From: a bacterium
GTDB taxonomy: Bacteria > UBA10199 > 2-02-FULL-44-16 > JAAZCA01
Reading direction: 5' to 3'
DNA: 11,447 nt
Assembly (NCBI GenBank): GCA_041648665.1
Contig: JBAZOP010000092.1
Coordinates: 1-11,447, forward strand
The stretch's first letter is position 1. Every line of letters begins with the position of its first letter. Below the pieces are notes generated by a model that made no database searches, was not told the DNA's origin, and was given only the letters and a program-made list of their open reading frames with translations. The translations under genes and the position numbers were made by a program. This document shows, in pieces, positions 5,985 to 11,447 of this stretch.

Positions 5985-7643
5985 CTAACGACCCTTGTCC
6001 GCGATCGCCTTATCAGCGGGATCCCGGTCCCGGCTGACGGGCAGCCTGATCTGCACCTGGGTCCCCTCATCCTTCCTGCTCGTGATCTCTATGCTGCCGC
6101 TGTGATCGACGATGATGGAGTGCGAGACAAAGAGGCCGAGCCCGGTGCCTGACTTTCCCTTTGTGGTGAAAAACGGCTCGAAGAGATACGGCATGTCCGC
6201 CTCATCAATGCCGCAGCCGGTATCGCGTACCTCCACCTCCACGGATTTGCCGTCGGACGACGTGGATATCGATAGCTCGCCGCCCTTGCCCATGCTGTCG
6301 AACGCATTGAGCAGCACGTTGAGGACCGCCTGGTGCAGCCGCCTCTCGTCGCCGTGCACGCACGGCAGCTTCTCGTTGAGGAACCAGCGAACGCTGATGC
6401 CCTTCATGTCGACCTGCCTCGATAGCAGGCCGCACGCGTTTTTCAGAATGCCGTTCATGTCGACTGCCGACCTCGCCGCCTTTGAGCGGGAGGCGTCGGA
6501 GAGCCTGGCTATGATGTCGGATATGCGCTGAAAGCCGTCCATCACGAAGCCGAACGCCTTGCGGCTCCCCTCGCCCAGGTGCTGCTCGATGCTCTCGAGG
6601 TGCAGACGGATCCCCTGGAGCGGGTTGTTGATCTCGTGAGCGAAGATCTGGGTGAGCCTGCCCATGGCGGCGAGCCTCTCGGAGGAGAGCATCTCCTCCT
6701 CGAGCCTCTGGCGCTCTATCTTCTGCGCCACGATGCGGCAGACGCTATTCAAAAGTTCCACGTCGATGTCGTCCCAATGACGGTTTCGATCGCACTGGTC
6801 AAACCCTACGAATCCATGCGGCCTTCCGAAGACGAAGATCGGTATGGAGAGGATGGACTTGACGCCTTGGCCTCCGAGCAGCTCCACGAGCTCGGGCGAC
6901 GGCGCACTGGACGTGTCCTCGAGGCAGATGATGCGGCCGGCCAGCATCTCATTGCTCCACCACGGCTGAAGGTTCGTCGGAAGACTCTGCATCGTATCCT
7001 TGTTGGGCTCTATTCCCTTCGCCACCCATTCATGCGTGTTGGTCACGGTATGGCGCACGTGATCATAGCTGAAAAAATACGAGCGGCTGACGTCCAGCCC
7101 CTCGCCCAACATGGCGATGACGGAGGCGAGGAATTCGTCGATGCCATGGCGCGTGATCGACTCGCGCACTATCTCCTTCACCAGGTGTTCGTAGTGCACC
7201 CGCTGTTGGAAGAGGGAGTGCATATTATCGGAGCCGATCTCAAGCTGCTCCACCATGCGTTTGAGGTCGGTGATGTCGCGGCTGATACCGATGACCGCCG
7301 CCGTCTCTCCGTCCTTATCGAAGATCGGGTTCAGCGAGGAGGAGTAGCATCGGCTCACGCCCTTCAGCGTGATCCATTCCTGCAGATAGAGGGGCTTTCC
7401 GCTCTCCAGCACCTGGCGGTTGTTGCGCATCAATAGGCCGCCCACCTTGTCGCCGAAGGCCTCGACAGGGGTCTTGCCGATCACCTTATTTGAATCGAGG
7501 CTGCAGTCGGCGAGCGCACGTTTGTTGAGCATGGCGTATCGGCCGTCGCGATCGACTATATAGACGAGGTCATCGACCGCCTCGACAAAGGCGTTATAGA
7601 CCTGCTCGTGAGTGAGCCCGGTTCGCTTCCTGATGGGGCACAT
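5985..7643 (-). CDS. PAS-GAF sensor histidine kinase
   Basis: A 552-residue two-component kinase. Residues about 15-127 are a PAS domain (DDLVYIVDRDGRYAMLN, ending ISRDITDLKR). A coiled linker leads to a GAF domain at about 155-312 (SRSYFFSYD, ILSIPIFVFGRPHGFVGF). The dimerisation domain carries FAHEINNPLQGI with phospho-acceptor His336. The ATPase domain has the N box (VLNVLLNAFDSM, Asn446), G1 (DTGCGIDE, Asp474), F box (FEPFFTTK) and G2 (GTGLGL, 499-504). There is no transmembrane segment or signal peptide, so it senses a cytoplasmic cue; the ligand is not deducible. The start ATG has GAGG 8 bases upstream and lies 18 bases after the regulator gene, its probable partner. Confidence 0.95.
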   Translation of the reverse strand: MCPIRKRTGLTHEQVYNAFVEAVDDLVYIVDRDGRYAMLNKRALADCSLDSNKVIGKTPVEAFGDKVGGLLMRNNRQVLESGKPLYLQEWITLKGVSRCYSSSLNPIFDKDGETAAVIGISRDITDLKRMVEQLEIGSDNMHSLFQQRVHYEHLVKEIVRESITRHGIDEFLASVIAMLGEGLDVSRSYFFSYDHVRHTVTNTHEWVAKGIEPNKDTMQSLPTNLQPWWSNEMLAGRIICLEDTSSAPSPELVELLGGQGVKSILSIPIFVFGRPHGFVGFDQCDRNRHWDDIDVELLNSVCRIVAQKIERQRLEEEMLSSERLAAMGRLTQIFAHEINNPLQGIRLHLESIEQHLGEGSRKAFGFVMDGFQRISDIIARLSDASRSKAARSAVDMNGILKNACGLLSRQVDMKGISVRWFLNEKLPCVHGDERRLHQAVLNVLLNAFDSMGKGGELSISTSSDGKSVEVEVRDTGCGIDEADMPYLFEPFFTTKGKSGTGLGLFVSHSIIVDHSGSIEITSRKDEGTQVQIRLPVSRDRDPADKAIADKGR

Positions 7644-7661
7644 CCTTCAAACCTCGGGGGG

Positions 7662-8285
7662 CTATGCCTTTTTCCCGCGCTTCTTTTTCGCCTTGGATAC
7701 CCGCACCCCCTTGCGCGGCGTAAGCAGTTTGGCGACGTTCTCGAAGAGCACGGCGCGATCTATGGGTTTCGACAGGCATATGTCGGCGCCAAGCTCCGTC
7801 GCGCGATCCACGTTGCGATCGGAGCCGAAACCGGTGAGGACCATGATCTTCACGTGCGACAGCGCAGGCGAGCGCCGAATGCTCTGGCAGACCTTGAAGC
7901 CGTCCATGCCCGGCATGACGAGATCCAGTATGACGATGTCGGGGCGGACCGATTCCATGAAAGAACCGGCCTCGAAACCGTCGGAGGCGGTGTAGATCTC
8001 GAGCTTCTCCGGGTATTCGCGCAGCGACTCCTGGATTGCGACCCTGATCGACTCCTCGTCGTCGACGACGAGCACCTTGCGGAGCGCCGGAGCCGCGCGA
8101 TCGTCCATCGGGATGCCGTGCTCGCGGCAGAAGGCGCGCAGGTCTTCGCCGTTGATCCTGAGATGACCGCCCGCGGTGCGGTAGGCGTTCAGCAGACCCC
8201 TCTTTATCCAGTTTTTGATCGTGTTGTAGCTCACCCTGCAAAGCTTCGCCGCTTCGAATGTGGTGAGCACGTCCTTCTGGCGCAT
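7662..8285 (-). CDS. Response regulator with N-terminal MerR/excisionase-type HTH and C-terminal receiver domain
   Basis: A 207-residue probable DNA-binding regulator. Residues about 6-55 form an excisionase/MerR-like winged helix (LTTFEAAKLCRVSYNTIKNWIKRGLL, then TAGGHLRINGEDLRAF). Residues about 69-190 are a complete receiver domain: Asp75/Asp76 (VVDDEE), phospho-acceptor Asp121 (VILDLVMPGMDG), Thr151 (VLTG) and Lys173 (LSKP). The order HTH then receiver is the reverse of OmpR or NarL regulators. The C-terminus is a lysine/arginine-rich tail (SKAKKKRGKKA). AGGAGG lies 6 bases before the ATG. It is the first gene of the regulator-kinase-mtgA run and likely the kinase's partner. Targets are unknown; the palindromes in the gap upstream are candidates. 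Confidence 0.93.
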   Translation of the reverse strand: MRQKDVLTTFEAAKLCRVSYNTIKNWIKRGLLNAYRTAGGHLRINGEDLRAFCREHGIPMDDRAAPALRKVLVVDDEESIRVAIQESLREYPEKLEIYTASDGFEAGSFMESVRPDIVILDLVMPGMDGFKVCQSIRRSPALSHVKIMVLTGFGSDRNVDRATELGADICLSKPIDRAVLFENVAKLLTPRKGVRVSKAKKKRGKKA

Positions 8286-8438
8286 CTGTCTCCTCCTTCA
8301 ACCTCTATCCGTGAAACTATGTTATAGAGATTGTATAATTGATATATGGAGGCGCCTAATACCAGAAGCTGCTATATACGACAACTGAAAATATAAACTT
8401 TTCTAATACGCTGATTTTAATGATGATAAATGACCATT

Positions 8439-8453
8439 TTATGCGCCGCATAA
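8439..8453. repeat. Palindrome TTATGCG-C-CGCATAA
   Basis: Perfect 7-bp arms around a central C, centred about 48 bp upstream of the predicted start of the plus-strand small RNA. That is a usual place for an activator site. It is also inside the promoter region of the divergent regulator gene. Confidence 0.6.
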
Positions 8454-8458
8454 CACGC

Positions 8459-8487
8459 TGTAATAGATCGCACCGATTTGCTATAAT
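8459..8487 (+). promoter_or_regulatory. Extended -10 promoter for the candidate small RNA
   Basis: TGCTATAAT (8479-8487) is a perfect extended -10 element. The -35 region is poor (TGTAAT at 17 bases spacing), which an extended -10 promoter or an activator can tolerate. The predicted start, about 7 bases on, is G8494, exactly where the paired structure of the RNA begins. Confidence 0.68.
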
Positions 8488-8495
8488 TAAATCGG
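8473..8495. repeat. Inverted repeat CCGATTT-N9-AAATCGG around the -10 box
   Basis: Perfect 7-bp arms (8473-8479, 8489-8495) enclose the TATAAT of the small RNA promoter. A protein bound here would block RNA polymerase, so this is a good operator candidate. Confidence 0.6.
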
Positions 8496-8592
8496 CCAGG
8501 ATGGAGTGCGGGAATCAGCCAATTTTTCAAAATAGCCTTTTCAAGGCTTGAAACGAGCAATCGGCGATTCCCTTCCAATCCTGGCTTTTTTT
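8494..8592 (+). ncRNA. Candidate structured small RNA of about 99 nt
   Basis: An orphan transcription unit with its own promoter and a 3' T-run. The 5' end GCCAGGAT (8495-8502) pairs perfectly with ATCCTGGC (8578-8585), so the whole RNA closes on itself. Inside, GGA (8503-8505) pairs with TCC (8574-8576). GGGAATC plus GCC (8510-8520, one bulged A) pairs with GGC plus GATTCCC (8563-8572). An apical part pairs TTTCA (8525-8529) with TGAAA (8549-8553) and AGCCT (8534-8538) with AGGCT (8544-8548). Seven T follow. No ORF with a ribosome site is seen inside. It lacks the SRP RNA signature and is shorter than 6S RNA; I recognise no known family. It converges on the methyltransferase gene, whose stop codon overlaps the T-run. 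Confidence 0.72.
8495..8592 (+). terminator. Long-range stem plus T-run ending the small RNA
   Basis: The closing stem GCCAGGAT/ATCCTGGC is directly followed by seven T (8586-8592), the layout of an intrinsic terminator except that the loop is the body of the RNA. The plus orientation is clear: on the minus strand no T-run follows the stem, so it does not serve as the end of the methyltransferase transcript. Confidence 0.65.
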
Positions 8593-9847
8593 ATCCCCTG
8601 CGCATGAGCGCCGCGAAGAATCCATCCCAATCGCCCAGCCTGGGATCGGTCTTGAGATAACCTTCGCGCGTGACGATGCCTCCACAGGCTATGCCTTGTT
8701 TCTCGAAGATCGCCCCTGCGTTTGAGACTTCAAAACCCCCATCCTTCAGGAAGTCCGCGACCACATCCTCGTTCTCCTCTCTGAGGATGCTGCACGTTGC
8801 GTAGAGCAGAGAACCGCCCGGCTTCACGCGCAAGGCGTTCTCCCGGAGGATTTTTTTCTGCTGTCTCACCCTCTCGTCTATCGCGCCCTTGTCCAGGCGC
8901 CAGCGTATGTCGGGCGAGCGCCGCTGCGTCCCTACGCCCGAGCACGGCGCGTCGATGAAGACGAGATCGAAGCTCGCGCGCAACTTCGACAAAGAAGCCG
9001 CATCCATCGTCCTGATGGATTTCACCTTTGCCCGTTCCGCGCGCCTCGCGAGCTCCTTGAGCTTCCGGCCGTCGATGTCGCAGGCCGTGATCTCCCCCTG
9101 GTCGCGCATGAGCATCGCCAACGCGAGCGCTTTTCCGCCGGCGCCTGAGCAGGCATCGAGCACGACCTGGCCTGGACTGGGATCGGCGAGGATGGAGGCG
9201 AGCTGGCTCGCCTCGTCCTGCACCTCGAAGAATCCCTCCCTGAAGGATTTCAAGTCGCGGAAGTTCGACCTGATGGATAGCCTTATGCCGAACGGCGATC
9301 TCTTCGCGGGAGTCGCTTCGACGCCCTCCTCCTTGAGCATCCCGATCACTTCATCGCGGGTAGCGCGCAGGAGGTTCACCCTGAGGGTGGGGCCGATCGG
9401 CTCGTTGAGCACAAGCGCGATCTCGCGCGCACCTTCGGCGCCGTATTCCCTCTTGATCATATCGAAGAGAAAATCAGGATAGGAGAAATAGGCGGCATCC
9501 CCGCCGGGGAAGCCCTTGAGGTCGACCGCATCCACGTTCAAACCGTCAAGCTCGGGTGCGGGCGAAAGTCCGCCGCTCAAGGCGTCGAAGTCTTTGCACG
9601 GGCGCCATCGAAGAAAGGCCTGGGCGCGCAACCTGTTGTCGGGCGCAGATACTCCCGCAAGCTTAAGGCAGCCGTCGATCCTGCGGCGCCAACGCGAAAC
9701 GCCGTAGACAGCGCGGGAGATCAGCCTTCGCTGCCTGCTGTTTATCTCGGGATGGTCTCTTAAGTGCGAGTCGAGCAGCCGATCGAGCGGCCTCGGCTCG
9801 ATCTCGAACATGCGGAGCACGGTTGCGGCATGGTCTATGAAATCCAT
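8591..9847 (-). CDS. rsmB: RsmB/NOP-family 16S rRNA m5C methyltransferase
   Basis: Transfers methyl from SAM to C5 of a cytosine in rRNA; C967 of 16S rRNA is the expected target for RsmB. At 418 residues it is of typical length. Residues 1-about 85 are a NusB-like RNA-binding domain (RQRRLISRAVYGVSRWRRRID). Then follow the FEVQDEASQLA lead-in, SAM motif I (DACSGAGGK, 231-239), motif IV DAPCSGVG with product-release Cys302, and motif VI YATCSILREENE with nucleophile Cys352. Motif I differs slightly from the common DACAAPGGK, so a closely related family member with another target is possible. Its ATG follows the purA stop codon by one base, implying coupling. The stop codon TAA overlaps the T-run of the convergent small RNA. 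Confidence 0.9.
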   Translation of the reverse strand: MDFIDHAATVLRMFEIEPRPLDRLLDSHLRDHPEINSRQRRLISRAVYGVSRWRRRIDGCLKLAGVSAPDNRLRAQAFLRWRPCKDFDALSGGLSPAPELDGLNVDAVDLKGFPGGDAAYFSYPDFLFDMIKREYGAEGAREIALVLNEPIGPTLRVNLLRATRDEVIGMLKEEGVEATPAKRSPFGIRLSIRSNFRDLKSFREGFFEVQDEASQLASILADPSPGQVVLDACSGAGGKALALAMLMRDQGEITACDIDGRKLKELARRAERAKVKSIRTMDAASLSKLRASFDLVFIDAPCSGVGTQRRSPDIRWRLDKGAIDERVRQQKKILRENALRVKPGGSLLYATCSILREENEDVVADFLKDGGFEVSNAGAIFEKQGIACGGIVTREGYLKTDPRLGDWDGFFAALMRRG

Positions 9848-9848
9848 C

Positions 9849-11135
9849 TCAGAAGGGATTCTTGATCATTATGTGGGCGCTGCGCTCCGACCCCACGGAG
9901 ACGATGGAGATGGGGACGCCGATCAGCTCGCTGATCTTTGCCATGTAATCCCGCGCCGCACGCGGAAGATCCCTCTCGCTGCGCGCGGAGGAGAGATCCT
10001 CTTCCCAGCCCGGCATTTCCTCGTAGACAGGCGTGATCCTCTCGAACTGTCCGAGCTCCGCAGGGAAGTCGTCGATGATCTTGCCCGCGCAATCGTACCC
10101 GGTGCATATCGAGACCTTTTCCAGGCCTGAGAGCACGTCGAGCTTGGTCATGGCGAGCATGGTGAGCCCGTTCACGCGCGCAGCGTGCCGCACGACCACG
10201 GCGTCGAACCAGCCGCATCGGCGTTTGCGGCCTGTGGTGGAGCCGAACTCCCTGCCCTTTTCCTGGAGACGCTCGCCTATCGAGTTCGCAAGCTCGGTCG
10301 GGAAGGGACCGTTGCCAACGCGCGTGGTGTAGGCCTTTGTGATCCCCAGCACATCGTCGATGATCGTGGGCCCGACTCCCGAACCGCAGCACGCAGCGCC
10401 TGCGACGGTGTTCGAAGAGGTGACGTACGGATAGGTGCCGTGGTCGATGTCCAGCGCCGTGCCCTGCGCGCCCTCGAAGAGGATCTTCGCCCCATCCCTG
10501 ATCTTTCGATGCAGGAGCTGTTCGGTGTCGCAGACGTGGCGAGAGAGCCTCTGCGACCACTGCTCCGCCTCACGAAAGAGTTCGTCGCACGAGATCCGCT
10601 TCCCGCCGAGCATCTCTATCTGCCGATTTTTGAGCGGCAGCACCGCGTCAAGCCTGGCCTTGAGCACGCCCGAATCAAGGAGGTCGCCCGCCCTGATTCC
10701 AAGGCGCGCGACCTTGTCCTCGTAGGCAGGGCCGATCCCCCTGCCGGTGGTCCCGATGCGAGAGGAGCCCATCGCCTCCTCGCGCAGCTGGTCGATGATG
10801 CGATGATACGGGAGCACGAGGTGCGCGTTCTGGCTCACGGCGAGCCTCGTCGCGTCCTTGAGATAGCCCTGCACGGTCAAACCTTCCATCTCGTCGATGA
10901 GGACCTTCGGGTCGAGCACGACGCCGTTGCCGATGATGCAGAGGCAACTCTCGTGGAGTATGCCGGACGGCACCAGGTGGAGTATGGTCTTCTGGCCCCC
11001 GATGACCATGGTGTGGCCCGCGTTCGCGCCCCCCTGATAACGGACGACGACGTCGGCCTGCGGCGTGAGCAGATCGATGATCTTGCCCTTGCCCTCGTCT
11101 CCCCACTGAGTCCCGACCACGATTACATTCGCCAT
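9849..11135 (-). CDS. purA: Adenylosuccinate synthetase
   Basis: Catalyses IMP + aspartate + GTP to adenylosuccinate, the committed step to AMP, in the cytosol. The 428-residue length is standard. The GTP-binding start VVGTQWGDEGKGKIIDLL with catalytic Asp13, GGANAGHT with His41, the IGTTGRGIGPAYEDK segment, FEGAQGTALDIDHGTYPYVT, and GTTGRKRRCGWFD (here preceded by FGS) are all in order. The ATG is preceded by AAAGGGCGG. It lies 22 bases after argF and ends one base before the methyltransferase start, so the three genes are probably one transcript. Confidence 0.98.
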   Translation of the reverse strand: MANVIVVGTQWGDEGKGKIIDLLTPQADVVVRYQGGANAGHTMVIGGQKTILHLVPSGILHESCLCIIGNGVVLDPKVLIDEMEGLTVQGYLKDATRLAVSQNAHLVLPYHRIIDQLREEAMGSSRIGTTGRGIGPAYEDKVARLGIRAGDLLDSGVLKARLDAVLPLKNRQIEMLGGKRISCDELFREAEQWSQRLSRHVCDTEQLLHRKIRDGAKILFEGAQGTALDIDHGTYPYVTSSNTVAGAACCGSGVGPTIIDDVLGITKAYTTRVGNGPFPTELANSIGERLQEKGREFGSTTGRKRRCGWFDAVVVRHAARVNGLTMLAMTKLDVLSGLEKVSICTGYDCAGKIIDDFPAELGQFERITPVYEEMPGWEEDLSSARSERDLPRAARDYMAKISELIGVPISIVSVGSERSAHIMIKNPF

Positions 11136-11157
11136 TATGACACCGCCCTTTGAGCCT

Positions 11158-11447
11158 TCAGCCCATGAGTTTTTCGAGTATCGCCTTCTGCACGTGCAGC
11201 CTGTTCTCGGCCTGATCGAAGACCCTCGACTGCGGCCCGTCCATCACCTCGTCGGTGATCTCGTCGCCGCGGTGCGCGGGCAGGCAATGCAGCACGATCG
11301 CGTCCTTCTTCGCAAACGAGAGCAGCTCACGGTTGACCTGGTACGGCCTGAAGAGCGAGACCTTCGCCCCCTCGCCTGCGCCCTCCTGCCCCATGCTCAC
11401 CCACGTGTCCGTATTGATCACGTCCGCGTTCTTCACGGCCTCGCGCG
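11158..11447 (-). CDS. argF: Ornithine carbamoyltransferase, C-terminal part (cut by the right edge)
   Basis: The enzyme makes citrulline from ornithine and carbamoyl phosphate in arginine synthesis. About 95 C-terminal codons are in the window. The ornithine-binding DTWVSMGQE segment and the active-site HCLPAHRGDEI motif are intact, as is the final ENRLHVQKAILEKLM helix typical of the family. The frame stays open to the edge. A catabolic role (arcB) cannot be excluded from this fragment, but proximity to purA suggests biosynthesis. Confidence 0.94.
   Translation of the reverse strand, partial: REAVKNADVINTDTWVSMGQEGAGEGAKVSLFRPYQVNRELLSFAKKDAIVLHCLPAHRGDEITDEVMDGPQSRVFDQAENRLHVQKAILEKLMG

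Larger units (their letters stand above)
8286..8493. other. AT-rich intergenic region upstream of the regulator gene
   Basis: No gene is seen here. The region must hold the leftward promoter of the regulator run. Several TATAAT-like words occur (for example TTGTCG at 8377-8382 with TATTAG 17 bases on, minus strand), none convincing. On the plus strand GTGAAA and TATAAT are 17 bases apart (8311-8339), pointing toward the small RNA, but this is also weak. A 15-bp palindrome lies at 8439-8453. Confidence 0.5.

Noticed and set aside
6579..7436. Long plus-strand ORF inside the kinase gene
   Set aside because: It is the complementary shadow of a clearly recognisable PAS-GAF kinase in GC-rich DNA, and has no family features.
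8494..8592. The small RNA as SRP RNA, 6S RNA, an attC site or a c-di-GMP riboswitch
   Set aside because: The GGAAG tetraloop region of SRP RNA is absent, the length is about half of 6S RNA, no attC core-site motifs are seen, and the conserved riboswitch core does not appear.
8495..8592. The 8495-8585 stem as the terminator of the minus-strand methyltransferase gene
   Set aside because: On the minus strand the A-run comes first and no T-run follows the stem; the orientation fits only a plus-strand transcript.
10185..11153. Long plus-strand ORF opposite purA
   Set aside because: purA on the other strand is complete with all motifs; the antisense frame is open because of codon bias.
1..11447. 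Mobile element, prophage or CRISPR array
   Set aside because: No transposase, integrase, terminal repeats, phage genes or regularly spaced repeats were seen. The tRNA genes show no attachment-site duplication.

Overview
The window is 11.4 kb of bacterial chromosome with GC-rich genes and short AT-rich gaps. Nearly all genes lie on the minus strand in tightly packed runs. The housekeeping content (purA, argF, dcd, an RsmB-type methyltransferase, tRNA-Lys, tRNA-Glu, a J-protein, a thiolase) marks it as core genome, not a mobile island; I see no transposase, integrase, phage gene or CRISPR array. A single-domain MtgA-type transglycosylase with an N-terminal membrane anchor suggests a Gram-negative cell. 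A bacterial histone-fold protein, an HTH-receiver regulator with a PAS-GAF histidine kinase, and a NuoI-like ferredoxin fit a deltaproteobacterium-like lineage (Bdellovibrionota or Myxococcota in the broad sense). The taxonomic guess is weak.

Layout from left to right. Bases 1-808 hold the start of an unrecognised protein whose C-terminal part looks like outer-membrane beta strands. Bases 809-1142 are non-coding, with direct repeats and one palindrome. Bases 1143-4866 form one minus-strand run read right to left: tRNA-Lys, tRNA-Glu, dcd, a DUF2203 protein, a two-cluster ferredoxin, a CbpA-like J-protein and an acetyl-CoA acetyltransferase. Bases 4867-5068 are a divergent promoter region. It serves the tRNA run leftward and, rightward, the only plus-strand protein gene: a 59-residue histone-fold protein (5069-5248) ending in a strong terminator. 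Bases 5301-8285 form a second minus-strand run: HTH-receiver regulator, PAS-GAF sensor kinase, mtgA. Bases 8286-8590 are AT-rich and contain a probable plus-strand small RNA of about 99 nt with its own extended -10 promoter and terminator. Bases 8591-11447 carry the rRNA methyltransferase, purA and the C-terminal end of argF.

Functionally, purA makes AMP precursors, argF makes citrulline for arginine, and dcd normally feeds dUMP/dTTP synthesis. The kinase and regulator look like a two-component pair, and their likely co-transcription with mtgA hints at a link to the cell wall. The points most worth a second look are the histone gene and its mirror-symmetric divergent promoter, the small RNA whose -10 box sits inside an inverted repeat, and the dCTP deaminase that has alanine where the catalytic glutamate is expected.
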